This document shows, one piece after another, positions 43,208 through 51,839 of a stretch of DNA of 64,000 nt. This DNA comes from Clostridia bacterium (lineage in GTDB: Bacteria > Bacillota > Clostridia > Oscillospirales > Acutalibacteraceae), in contig JAFVVQ010000025.1 in NCBI GenBank assembly GCA_017502085.1, forward strand, positions 83,551-147,550. The letters run 5' to 3'. The first letter of the stretch is position 1, and every line of letters starts with the position of its first letter. The notes under the pieces were generated by a model. It had not been told where the DNA came from and ran no database searches. It saw only the letters and a program-made list of their open reading frames with translations. A program made the position numbers and the translations under genes.

Positions 43208-44461
43208 ATGAAGGTACTTGTTGTCGGCGGCGGCGGCCGCGAGCATGCTATCATTAAAAAGCTTAAAGAAAACAAAGAAATTGAAAAAATATATGCGCTT
43301 CCCGGTAACGGCGGTATTGCCGCAGATGCAGAATGCGTTGCAATCGGAGCAAAGGATATCGACGGTATTGTTGATTTTGCAAAAAACAACGATATCGGAT
43401 TTGCGGTTGTTGCTCCCGATGATCCGCTTGTTCTCGGTGCGGTTGATGAGCTTGAAAAGCTCGGAATTCCTTGCTTCGGTCCTGAAAAGAAGGCGGCTAT
43501 TATCGAGGGAAGCAAGGTTTTCTCAAAGAATCTTATGAAGAAATACGGCATCCCTACCGCTGCCTACGAGGTGTTCGACGATGCCGCAAAGGCACTTGCC
43601 TACATTGAAACTGCTCCCATTCCTACGGTTATCAAGGCTGACGGTCTTGCACTCGGCAAGGGTGTTATCATTGCGATGACCCGTGAGGAAGCTTCCGATG
43701 CAGTCAGAAGCATTATGGAGGACAAGCAGTTCGGTGACAGTGGCAATCAGATTGTTATCGAAGAATTCCTCGAAGGTCCCGAGGTTTCCGTTCTTTCATT
43801 CACGGACGGTAAGACGGTCGTTCCGATGATTTCATCGATGGACCACAAACGTGCTCTTGACGGAGACAAGGGTCTGAATACAGGTGGTATGGGCACAATT
43901 GCTCCCAACCCCTACTATACTCCCGAGGTTGCTGAGAGATGTATGGAAGAAATCTTCCTTCCCACAATCAACGCAATGAATGCAGAGGGCAGAACCTTCA
44001 AGGGTTGCCTTTACTTCGGTCTTATGATTACAAAGAACGGCCCCAAGGTTATTGAGTATAACTGCCGTTTCGGTGACCCCGAAACTCAGGTTGTTCTTCC
44101 TCTTCTTGAGAGTGATCTTTTTGAGATTATGAAGCACGTTGCCGCAGGCACACTCGCTGATGCTGAGGTTAAGTTCAGCAGTGACAGCGCCTGCTGTGTT
44201 GTTATGGCATCCGAGGGATATCCTCAGAAATATCAGACGGGATTTGAAATCACAATGCCCGCAGATAAAAATATCTATATTGCAGGCGCAAAACTCGATG
44301 GAGGTAAGCTCCTTTCGGGCGGCGGCAGAGTTCTCGGCGTTACCGAAACAGCCGCAACCCTCGGTGAAGCAATCGGGAAAGCCTACGAAACAGTCAAAAC
44401 AGTTAATTTTGAAAATGCCTTTTATCGCAAGGATATCGGCAAGAAAGCAATGGAGGTCTGA
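43208..44461 (+). CDS. purD: phosphoribosylamine-glycine ligase (417 aa)
   Basis: GAR synthetase of the ATP-grasp superfamily. VLVVGGGGREHAI at the N-terminus, FGPEKKAAIIEGSKVFSK, PTVIKADGLALGKGV, EEFLEGPEVSVLSF, DHKRALDGDKGLNTGGMG and EYNCRFGDPETQVVLPLL are diagnostic. Gap to purN is 5 nt. Confidence 0.97.
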   Translation: MKVLVVGGGGREHAIIKKLKENKEIEKIYALPGNGGIAADAECVAIGAKDIDGIVDFAKNNDIGFAVVAPDDPLVLGAVDELEKLGIPCFGPEKKAAIIEGSKVFSKNLMKKYGIPTAAYEVFDDAAKALAYIETAPIPTVIKADGLALGKGVIIAMTREEASDAVRSIMEDKQFGDSGNQIVIEEFLEGPEVSVLSFTDGKTVVPMISSMDHKRALDGDKGLNTGGMGTIAPNPYYTPEVAERCMEEIFLPTINAMNAEGRTFKGCLYFGLMITKNGPKVIEYNCRFGDPETQVVLPLLESDLFEIMKHVAAGTLADAEVKFSSDSACCVVMASEGYPQKYQTGFEITMPADKNIYIAGAKLDGGKLLSGGGRVLGVTETAATLGEAIGKAYETVKTVNFENAFYRKDIGKKAMEV

Positions 44462-44466
44462 TATTT

Positions 44467-47400
44467 ATGGTTTACAGAGCCTATGTTGAAAAGAAAAGCG
44501 GACTCGATAATGAAGCCCGTGCACTTAAAAACGAACTCGTTTCCCTTCTCGGAATAACTTCTCTTGAGAACGTCAGAGTTCTCAACCGTTACGACCTTGA
44601 AGGACTTGAGAAGGAGCTTTTTGAATATTCAAAAGCAACCGTTCTCTCCGAGCCTCAGCTTGATGTTATCTCTGAAGAACCGGATCTTGAGTGTGACAGA
44701 CTTTTTGCAACGGAATTCCTTCCCGGTCAGTTCGATCAGAGAGCAAATTCCTGTGCAGAATGTATTCAGATGATTTCCAAGGGTGACAGACCTCTTGTCA
44801 GAAGTGCAAAGGTTTACTGCCTTTACGGTGATCTTGACGATGCTCAGCTTGAACAGATCAAGAAGTACGTAATAAATCCCGTTGAAGCAAGGGAAGCTTC
44901 TCTCGAGAAGCCTGAAACACTTGCCGCTGAATATGATATTCCCGAAAGTGTAAAAACACTTGACGGTTTCATCGGTCTTGACGAAAAAGGTCTTGCTGAT
45001 TTTGTTGATGAATACGGTCTTGCAATGGACCTTGATGATATCAAATTCTGCCAGAACTATTTCATCAGCGAGCAGAGAGATCCCACAATCACCGAAATCA
45101 GAATGATTGATACATACTGGTCCGACCACTGCCGTCATACAACTTTCCTCACAAACATTGATTCTGTCAAGTTTGAGGATGAACTCCTTCAGAAGGCATA
45201 TGACGATTATATCGGAGTCAGAAAAGAAATCGGCAGAACAAAGCCCGTCAACCTTATGGATATCGGCACAATCGCAGGCCGTTACCTCAAGAGCAAGGGT
45301 CTTCTTGCCAAGCTTGATGAGAGCGAAGAAATCAATGCTTGTACAGTTAAGATTGACGTTGAAATTGACGGCAAGGCAGAAAAATGGCTTCTTCTCTTCA
45401 AAAACGAAACACATAACCATCCCACAGAAATCGAGCCTTTCGGCGGTGCGGCTACCTGTATCGGCGGTGCTATCAGAGACCCGCTTTCAGGCAGAAGCTA
45501 CGTTTATGCCGCTATGCGCGTAACTGGTGCAGGTGATCCCACGGTTCCCGTCAGTGAAACGATTGAGGGTAAACTTCCCCAGAGAAAGATTGTCACAACC
45601 GCTGCTGCGGGCTACAGCTCATACGGCAACCAGATCGGTCTTGCAACAGGTATCGTTGATGAACTCTATCATCCCGGCTATGTTGCAAAGAGAATGGAAA
45701 TCGGTGCGGTTATTGCTGCTGCTCCAGAAGAAAATGTTCGCAGGGAATGCCCCGTTGACGGTGACGTTGTTATTCTTCTTGGCGGCAGAACAGGCCGTGA
45801 CGGTTGCGGCGGTGCAACAGGTTCATCAAAGAGCCATAATCTCAAATCACTTGAAAGCTGCGGCGCAGAAGTTCAGAAGGGTAATGCTCCCGAAGAAAGA
45901 AAGCTTCAGCGTCTTTTCAGAAATAAAGAGGCTTCAAGACTCATCAAGCGTTGCAACGACTTCGGTGCAGGCGGTGTTTCCGTTGCTATCGGTGAACTTG
46001 CAGACGGTCTTGAAATCAACCTCAATGCAGTTCCCAAGAAATACGAAGGTCTTGACGGCACAGAACTTGCTATCTCCGAAAGCCAGGAAAGAATGGCTGT
46101 TGTTGTTGAAGCAAAGGATGTTGCAAGATTCTGCGAACTCGCAGAGAGCGAAAACCTCGAAGCAACCGTTGTTGCAGAGGTAAAGGAAAAGCCCTACCTC
46201 GTAATGTACTGGAACGGCAAGGCTATCGTTAATATCAGCCGTGAATTCCTCAACTCAAACGGTGCTGAGAAGCATATCGACGTTGCTCCCGCAAAGCTTG
46301 AGGATTATTCAAAGGAAATCGGCACATCATTCACCGATATGTATACAGAAATGGCATCGGACCTCAATATCTGCTCAAAGAGAGGTCTTTCCGAGCGTTT
46401 CGACTCAACCATCGGTGCAAATACAGTCCTTATGCCTTTCGGCGGCAAATATCAGCTCACTCCCATTCAGGCAATGGTACACAAGGTTGCTGTTGAAAAG
46501 AAAGAAACCGATACCTGCTCCGTAATGTCATGGGGTTACAATCCCTTCATTACCGAAAAGAGCCCCTACCACGGTGCTTATCTTGCAGTTATCGAATCAG
46601 TTTCAAAACTCATCGCTGCAGGCGCAAAGTTCGAGGACGTTTATCTCACATTCCAGGAATACTTTGAAAAGCCCAAGAAGGATCCCGCAAGATGGGGTAA
46701 ACCCCTTGCAGCTCTCCTCGGTGCTTTCAAGGCACAGACCGACCTCAAGGTTGCCGCTATCGGCGGTAAGGACTCAATGAGCGGTACTTTCGAGGATATC
46801 GACGTTCCTCCCACTCTTGTTTCGTTTGCAGTCACAACCGAAAAACTTAAGAACATTGTTTCTCCCGAATTCAAAAAGGCGGGCAGCAAGGTTGTTATCA
46901 TCAAGCCTGAATACAATGCTGACAAGCTTCCCGTAACAGAATCCCTTCTCAAGGTTTATGATGAAGTTCATGCTCTCGTTGAAGCCGGTAAGGCTGCCGC
47001 TGTTTATACTCCCTGTATGGGCGGTGCTGCAGAAGCAGTTCTCAAGATGGCGATGGGTAACGGCATCGGCTTTGAGTTTGATAAGGCACTCTCACTTGAA
47101 GACATCTTCGGTTATGCCTACGGTTCATTCATCGTTGAACTGACAGACGATACCGATTGCGGCACTCTTCTCGGCTACACAACCGAAGAAAAGTCCATCG
47201 CATATGCAGATGAAAAGCTTGATTGCACAAAGCTCTTCGGTGTTTATGAAGATAAGCTTGAGGAGATTTACTCTTGCAATATTGCAATGCCCGAAAAGAA
47301 GATTGAAACCTTCGATTTTAAGGCAGAAACCTTTGCAAAACCCGCAATCAGAACTGCCAAACCCAAGGTGCTTATCCCCGTATTCCCCGGCACAAACTGT

Positions 47401-48156
47401 GAATACGATTCAGCAAAGTATGCTGAAAGAGCAGGCGCAGAGGCAGAGATTTTCGTAATCAACAACCTCACCTCCGCAGGCATTGCAAAGTCGGTTGAAG
47501 ATTTTGCCGCAAAGATCGGCGAAAGCCAGATTATCTTTGTACCCGGCGGTTTCTCGGGCGGCGACGAGCCTGACGGCTCAGGTAAGTTCATCACGGCTTT
47601 CTTCAGAAATGCCGAAGTCAAGGATGCCGTAACAGAACTCCTTGAAAAACGTGACGGTCTTATGCTCGGTATCTGTAACGGTTTCCAGGCACTCATCAAG
47701 CTCGGTCTTGTTCCCTACGGCAAGATTATCGATACTGATGAAACCTGCCCGACTCTTACTTACAACACCATCAGCCGCCACCAGTCCAAGCTTGTCAGAA
47801 CAAAGCTTGTTTCCAACAATTCTCCCTGGCTTTCAAAGGCAAAGCAGGGTGAAATCTACACCGTTCCGATTTCGCACGGCGAGGGTCGCTTCATCGCAGA
47901 CGAGGCTCTTATCAGACAGCTTGCCGCAAACGGTCAGATTATCACACAGTATGTTGACTTCGACGGCAACGCTACCAACGATATCGCATTCAACCCCAAC
48001 AACTCCGATTTCGCTATCGAAGGTATCGTTTCACCCGACGGCAGAGTCCTCGGCAAGATGGGTCACTCCGAAAGAACTGCGTTCGGTCTTTATAAGAACG
48101 TTCCTGGTGAGTTTGATCTCAAACTCTTTGAGTCAGCAGTTGAATACTACAAGTAA
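44467..48156 (+). CDS. purL: single-chain phosphoribosylformylglycinamidine synthase (1229 aa)
   Basis: A large, single-chain FGAM synthase that uses ATP and glutamine to convert FGAR. Order: N-terminal PurS-like region; two AIR-synthetase-like halves (TYWSDHCRHTTF, NETHNHPTEIEPFGGAATC, NDFGAGGVSVAIGELADG, GGKDSMSG); and a C-terminal class I glutaminase (VFPGTNCEYDSA, VPGGFSGGDEP, GICNGFQALIKLG with the nucleophile Cys, and SHGEGRF). Ends the purEFMNDL operon and overlaps the convergent AGCS gene by 10 nt. Confidence 0.97.
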   Translation: MVYRAYVEKKSGLDNEARALKNELVSLLGITSLENVRVLNRYDLEGLEKELFEYSKATVLSEPQLDVISEEPDLECDRLFATEFLPGQFDQRANSCAECIQMISKGDRPLVRSAKVYCLYGDLDDAQLEQIKKYVINPVEAREASLEKPETLAAEYDIPESVKTLDGFIGLDEKGLADFVDEYGLAMDLDDIKFCQNYFISEQRDPTITEIRMIDTYWSDHCRHTTFLTNIDSVKFEDELLQKAYDDYIGVRKEIGRTKPVNLMDIGTIAGRYLKSKGLLAKLDESEEINACTVKIDVEIDGKAEKWLLLFKNETHNHPTEIEPFGGAATCIGGAIRDPLSGRSYVYAAMRVTGAGDPTVPVSETIEGKLPQRKIVTTAAAGYSSYGNQIGLATGIVDELYHPGYVAKRMEIGAVIAAAPEENVRRECPVDGDVVILLGGRTGRDGCGGATGSSKSHNLKSLESCGAEVQKGNAPEERKLQRLFRNKEASRLIKRCNDFGAGGVSVAIGELADGLEINLNAVPKKYEGLDGTELAISESQERMAVVVEAKDVARFCELAESENLEATVVAEVKEKPYLVMYWNGKAIVNISREFLNSNGAEKHIDVAPAKLEDYSKEIGTSFTDMYTEMASDLNICSKRGLSERFDSTIGANTVLMPFGGKYQLTPIQAMVHKVAVEKKETDTCSVMSWGYNPFITEKSPYHGAYLAVIESVSKLIAAGAKFEDVYLTFQEYFEKPKKDPARWGKPLAALLGAFKAQTDLKVAAIGGKDSMSGTFEDIDVPPTLVSFAVTTEKLKNIVSPEFKKAGSKVVIIKPEYNADKLPVTESLLKVYDEVHALVEAGKAAAVYTPCMGGAAEAVLKMAMGNGIGFEFDKALSLEDIFGYAYGSFIVELTDDTDCGTLLGYTTEEKSIAYADEKLDCTKLFGVYEDKLEEIYSCNIAMPEKKIETFDFKAETFAKPAIRTAKPKVLIPVFPGTNCEYDSAKYAERAGAEAEIFVINNLTSAGIAKSVEDFAAKIGESQIIFVPGGFSGGDEPDGSGKFITAFFRNAEVKDAVTELLEKRDGLMLGICNGFQALIKLGLVPYGKIIDTDETCPTLTYNTISRHQSKLVRTKLVSNNSPWLSKAKQGEIYTVPISHGEGRFIADEALIRQLAANGQIITQYVDFDGNATNDIAFNPNNSDFAIEGIVSPDGRVLGKMGHSERTAFGLYKNVPGEFDLKLFESAVEYYK

Positions 48157-49514
48157 TAACAAGCTTTATGCCCTCGGATTTTCCGGGGGCTTTTTTCTTT
48201 GTTTATCGATTCGATTGCAACGTCGGAAAGCTTAATCAGTGCATATATATTAGGTATTGCAAGCAGACCGTTAAAAATATCGGAGATGCTCCACACGAAA
48301 CCGAGCTTCATTACGCAACCGAAACAGGTAGCGATGGCATATATAATATTATAGTATTTGCCTGACTTATCTCCGAAAAGGTATGCGGCACCGCTCTTTC
48401 CGTAATATGACCACGCAACGAGAGTCGCGAACGCAAAAAGGCAGATGCAGATCCCGAGTATGCCTCCGCCCGCTTTTCCCATAACACTCTCAAATGCCGC
48501 TGCACAGAGCGCAATCCCGTCGGGCGATCCCGATGCAGACCAGACTCCGCTTGAAAGTATGGTGACTGCGGTGATGGTGCACATAAAAAGCGTGTCAAAC
48601 ATCACTTCGAAAATACCCCACATACCCTGAACTGCAGGCAATTCACAGTCTGCACTCGCATGGATGACTGTATTGCTTCCCAGCCCCGCTTCGTTTGAAA
48701 AAACTCCTCTTGAAATTCCGTACCTTGCCGCTTTTGCAATGCCGAATCCTGTGACCGCTTTCGGAGAAAATGCATCACGGATAATCATTCTGAAGCACGG
48801 AATGACAGAGCCGATATTTTTTGCGATAACGGTAACACACGCACCGATGAAAACGATAGAAAGCAATGGTATCAGTTTTTCTGCAACTGCAGAAATCCGC
48901 TTGAGTCCGCCTGAAATACAGATAAAAATCAACGGAGTCAGGATTGCCGCAGTCAGGGCAGGGGAGACACCGAAGGATTCAAGCCCTGCTGCAACTGAAT
49001 TTGCCTGAGTCATATTGCCCATTCCCAGGGAGGCACCGATGAGCAGAAATGCATAAATTTTCGCAAGGCGAGGTTTTTTCATACCTCTTTCGATATAAAG
49101 CATCGGGCCGCCGACCAACTGACCGAGGGAATTGCGGATGCGGTATTTTATGCCGAGGATATTCTCGCAGCAGCAGGTCATCATTCCGAGAATTGCGGAG
49201 ACCCACATCCAGAAAACCGCACCCGCACCACCCGCACAAAGGGCGGTTGCAACGCCTGCGATGTTGCCTGTGCCGAGACAAGCGGCAAGTGCCGAGGTCA
49301 GGGCGGCAAACTGCGAAACCGAGCCGTCGTTTTTCGGCGGTTCTTTCCTTTTTCGGATAGCGTCGACTATTGTTAGATTCATCCATCTGCCGACCCCGAA
49401 GATCTGAAAAAAGCCTGTTTTGACCGAAAGAAAAGGCCCCGTTCCGAGAAAAACCGCAAGCATCGGCGGCCCCCAGATAACGGAGCTGATGAAAGAATTG
49501 ATACTGTAAAACAT
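48147..49514 (-). CDS. alanine/glycine:cation symporter, AGCS family (455 aa)
   Basis: A sodium:alanine symporter-like membrane protein with about ten helices. Motifs: AACLGTGNIAGVATAL (Na+/substrate site, about residues 86-101), NSLGQLVGGPMLYIERG, and GVFSNEAGLGSNTVIHASA. Imports alanine or glycine with Na+ (or H+). The start is ATG 49514 with GAGGTGGAG a few nt upstream; the GTG at 49523 is less likely. Its stop codon overlaps purL in the other direction, so the ends of both genes are interlocked. Confidence 0.92.
   Translation of the reverse strand: MFYSINSFISSVIWGPPMLAVFLGTGPFLSVKTGFFQIFGVGRWMNLTIVDAIRKRKEPPKNDGSVSQFAALTSALAACLGTGNIAGVATALCAGGAGAVFWMWVSAILGMMTCCCENILGIKYRIRNSLGQLVGGPMLYIERGMKKPRLAKIYAFLLIGASLGMGNMTQANSVAAGLESFGVSPALTAAILTPLIFICISGGLKRISAVAEKLIPLLSIVFIGACVTVIAKNIGSVIPCFRMIIRDAFSPKAVTGFGIAKAARYGISRGVFSNEAGLGSNTVIHASADCELPAVQGMWGIFEVMFDTLFMCTITAVTILSSGVWSASGSPDGIALCAAAFESVMGKAGGGILGICICLFAFATLVAWSYYGKSGAAYLFGDKSGKYYNIIYAIATCFGCVMKLGFVWSISDIFNGLLAIPNIYALIKLSDVAIESINKEKSPRKIRGHKACYYL
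48169..48197 (+). terminator. terminator of the pur operon
   Basis: GCCCTCGGA pairs with TCCGGGGGC (one mismatch) and T6 follows. It lies within the 3' end of the convergent symporter gene. Confidence 0.8.
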
Positions 49515-49558
49515 AAGCTCCACCTCATCAAAATATATGAGGCGGAGCCGCTGATTAT

Positions 49559-50233
49559 TTATTGATTTGTTTCGTCAACAAGGATGAGTCCGATATCAAA
49601 CATATTAGCATAGGTTTCAACGTTTTTGAAATTGCTGATGTCGCCGTAATGTTTGATTTCAAGATTTTCATAGCTCTTGCCCGTATCGATTGCCTTGGGG
49701 CTGATGGAAACGGGGTCAACCTTGAAGTGAATGATGCGGGGCATTCTTCCGAGATAGATTGCACTGTCTTCAACAGTTTTTATAGTGTCGCAGAAAACAA
49801 TCTGGGTAAGATTATCGCACTCAACAAATGTGTGTGTCTTGACAACTTCAACTTTTGAACTGAGATATTTGATACCCTTGATGCTCGATTTGTTGAAGGC
49901 ATAGGGCTCGATTTCTCTGATGTGTCTTGAAAGCTCAACGTTGATAATCTTATGCTCGCTTGTGAAAGTGTTTTTGCCGATAGCAGTAACTTCGACACCG
50001 TCAAAATTTGAAGGGATCTTGAGGTCAACGGGTGCTTCTTTCTTGTTATATGCAACGATTTTTGCGGTACCGTCTTCGAGCAACACGTAGTTGAAATCAC
50101 CCGAGGTGTAAACGGCATCTTTGTCGGCAACGGGAGACGTAGTGGTTGCGGTGTCGTCGGGTTTGCCGTTGCAGGAGCAGAGCATTGCGGTCATACAAAG
50201 GACTGCGAGTAAAATCGAAATAATCTTTTTCAT
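49559..50233 (-). CDS. leucine-rich-repeat (BspA-type) lipoprotein (224 aa)
   Basis: The signal peptide (MKKIISILLAVLCMTAMLCSC) has a lipobox Cys. A Thr/Ser linker follows, then LRR_5/BspA-like strands: VDLKIPSNFDGVEVTAIGKN, TFTSEHKIINVELSRHIREI, SSIKGIKYLSSKVEVVK and HTFVECDNLTQIVFCD, the irregular 'AFxxCxxLxxI' repeat. Such surface proteins bind other cells or polymers; a small structural role is just as likely. It follows mltG by 20 nt and so is in one operon with it. Confidence 0.85.
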   Translation of the reverse strand: MKKIISILLAVLCMTAMLCSCNGKPDDTATTTSPVADKDAVYTSGDFNYVLLEDGTAKIVAYNKKEAPVDLKIPSNFDGVEVTAIGKNTFTSEHKIINVELSRHIREIEPYAFNKSSIKGIKYLSSKVEVVKTHTFVECDNLTQIVFCDTIKTVEDSAIYLGRMPRIIHFKVDPVSISPKAIDTGKSYENLEIKHYGDISNFKNVETYANMFDIGLILVDETNQ

Positions 50234-50253
50234 ATTAATTTTCCTTTCTTTTG

Positions 50254-51108
50254 TCAGTCAATCAGACCTGCTTCTCTGCAGTTTTTAAGATGCTGACTGT
50301 AGGTTTTTGCGTAGTGATAAACGTTATCCGAATCCGTTATGAAATAATAATAATCGGTTTCATCGGGATTCAGCGCGGCGTTTATAGCTTCAATTCCCGG
50401 ATTGGTTATCGGACCTTCGGGGAGACCTTCGCAGATGTAGGTGCCGTAAAGTTGCGAAAGAAATTCGTATCTCTCCTCGGTGACGTAAGGCTTGACCGAA
50501 TCACGGAGATAGAACGTTGCGGCATCACACTGAAGTTTCGGAAAAGAACTGCTGTCAAGTCTGTTGTGAAGCACAGAGGAAACACCGCCCATATCAGCGG
50601 GGTCACCTGCTTCCTCCTGAATTATCGATGCGAGGGTGAGCACTTCGTCGAGAGTCATACCGATTTCAGCGCATTTCTCAAGAAGTGAACCGTCGAATTT
50701 TGAACGGGCATTCTTCAGAAATCTTTTTGCCGCCGAAGCGGAGCCTTCACCGACATAGAAATCATAAGTATCGGGGAAAAGATAACCCTCAAGTGCAAAA
50801 GAACGGTTTTCGGGTGATTCAATGCTGAAGCCGTATTCCGACAAAAGTGATGAATCCTGAGCAGTCAGGAGAAACTCATCTGCAGTGCATACACCTCCGC
50901 CCTCGAGAATTTCTGCAAATTCAGCAACGGTTGACCCTTCGGGGAATACAAGCCTCACCGTCGGGCGTTGTGTTACGGGTTCATTGTTGCCGAGAAGCTT
51001 GTCCTTGATTCTGCCGATTTCAGAGCATCCCGAAAGGGGGATGAGCATCAGAAATGCGAGTATCAATGCGGATATTCTTTTTAAAATTGTTGTTTTTGAA
51101 ATATTCAT
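50254..51108 (-). CDS. mltG: endolytic murein transglycosylase MltG (284 aa)
   Basis: YceG/MltG cleaves nascent glycan strands and so sets their length. After a lipoprotein-like anchor (LIPLSGCSE) come the LysM-like region VFPEGSTVAEFAEIL, the fold motif EGYLFPDTYDF, the catalytic LASIIQEEAGDPADMGGVSSVL (Glu) and PGIEAINAALNPDETDYYYF near the end, then the HLKNCREAGLID tail. Length is short (usual about 340 aa) because the N-terminal region is reduced. Confidence 0.93.
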   Translation of the reverse strand: MNISKTTILKRISALILAFLMLIPLSGCSEIGRIKDKLLGNNEPVTQRPTVRLVFPEGSTVAEFAEILEGGGVCTADEFLLTAQDSSLLSEYGFSIESPENRSFALEGYLFPDTYDFYVGEGSASAAKRFLKNARSKFDGSLLEKCAEIGMTLDEVLTLASIIQEEAGDPADMGGVSSVLHNRLDSSSFPKLQCDAATFYLRDSVKPYVTEERYEFLSQLYGTYICEGLPEGPITNPGIEAINAALNPDETDYYYFITDSDNVYHYAKTYSQHLKNCREAGLID

Positions 51109-51159
51109 AGACCGATTTTATCATACGCAGAGCCAAAAATCAAGTGTCTGAAATAATAA

Positions 51160-51195
51160 AGACGGTGCGGCGAATAGAGGTTCACCGCACCGCTT
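51160..51195 (-). terminator. terminator of the SOS-type small gene
   Basis: On the minus strand CGGTGCGG (51192-51185) pairs with CCGCACCG (51170-51163), then TCTTTATT. Confidence 0.75.
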
Positions 51196-51230
51196 ATATG
51201 GGATCAAATGAAAAAGATTATGAAAATCGG

Positions 51231-51503
51231 TTATGCAACGTGAAAGTTTTTGATTTTTCTGTCTGTAATCGAAATGATGGGAGTTTCTTCGACAGGGTCT
51301 GCGGGTGCACGCATCTGTGCGTTTGCGTGTGCAGCCGCAATTTCTCTCTGCTTACGCAGACGGCGGTTGCGCATATGAATTCTGATTGCTTTTGCAAGTT
51401 TGGCCTCGAAAGCTACAAACTTCTTTTCGTTGATAAATCCGATGATAAGCAGAACGACTGCCGTGAATTCAAAAAAAGTTAACATGATATCTGAGAATGA
51501 CAT
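51231..51503 (-). CDS. single-helix membrane protein (90 aa) under a LexA-type promoter
   Basis: ATG 51503 follows AAGGAGG by 8 nt; the longer open frame is not supported. Residues about 8-25 (LTFFEFTAVVLLIIGFIN) are a transmembrane helix; then a strongly basic segment (EAKLAKAIRIHMRNRRLRKQ) and a Pro/Glu/Ile tail. No LysM, no known domain. The promoter carries LexA-box-like sequences, so SOS induction is likely. SOS-induced small membrane proteins (YneA, SidA types) often stop cell division; that would fit but is inference. Confidence 0.75.
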   Translation of the reverse strand: MSFSDIMLTFFEFTAVVLLIIGFINEKKFVAFEAKLAKAIRIHMRNRRLRKQREIAAAHANAQMRAPADPVEETPIISITDRKIKNFHVA

Positions 51504-51523
51504 ATTAAAATCCTCCTTTGGTT

Positions 51524-51590
51524 CGAAACATTTGTTCTTACGAGTTATATTATAGCAGGTGAACATTCGTTTGTCAATACAAATGTTCGA
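51524..51590 (-). promoter_or_regulatory. consensus promoter with three LexA (SOS)-box-like sites
   Basis: Minus strand: TTGACA (51577-51572), exactly 17 nt, TATAAT (51554-51549). LexA-like boxes (Firmicutes consensus CGAACRNRYGTTYC): AGAACAAATGTTTC at 51538-51525, just after -10, matches 13 of 14 positions; a half-match GAACATTCGTTT (51561-51572) lies in the spacer; and CGAACATTTG (51589-51580) is just before -35. Confidence 0.75.
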
Positions 51591-51777
51591 TATTTTTCAA
51601 CAACTTTCTGTTGTGATTGTATTATACCACAATATATGCGGCATAACTATGGCAAATACCACAATAAGTAGATGTTCTTGCAACAAAAATTTGTTCGGAT
51701 AAGCCTGAAAATGTTCAGATTTTATCAGAACAGAACCCAAAAGACGGAAAAATTCCTTTTTTTGCCGAACATATTTA

Positions 51778-51820
51778 TTGACATTGATAACTGCTGACAA
51801 TATAATTGATTTGACGTCAA
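51778..51820 (+). promoter_or_regulatory. consensus promoter with palindrome before the metallophosphoesterase gene
   Basis: TTGACA (51778-51783), 17 nt, TATAAT (51801-51806). The palindrome TTGACGTCAA (51811-51820) covers the expected start of transcription and may be an operator. The 200-nt region upstream holds several GAAC/GTTC half-sites but no gene. Confidence 0.7.
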
Positions 51821-51839
51821 TAAAACGGAGGATGATATT

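Noticed and set aside
44629-45420. 263-aa open frame antisense to purL
   Set aside because: Shadow of purL; Cys/Phe-rich translation without any motif.
45527-46183. 218-aa open frame inside purL in another frame
   Set aside because: Low-complexity Ser/Leu/Gln-rich shadow; purL is continuous through it.
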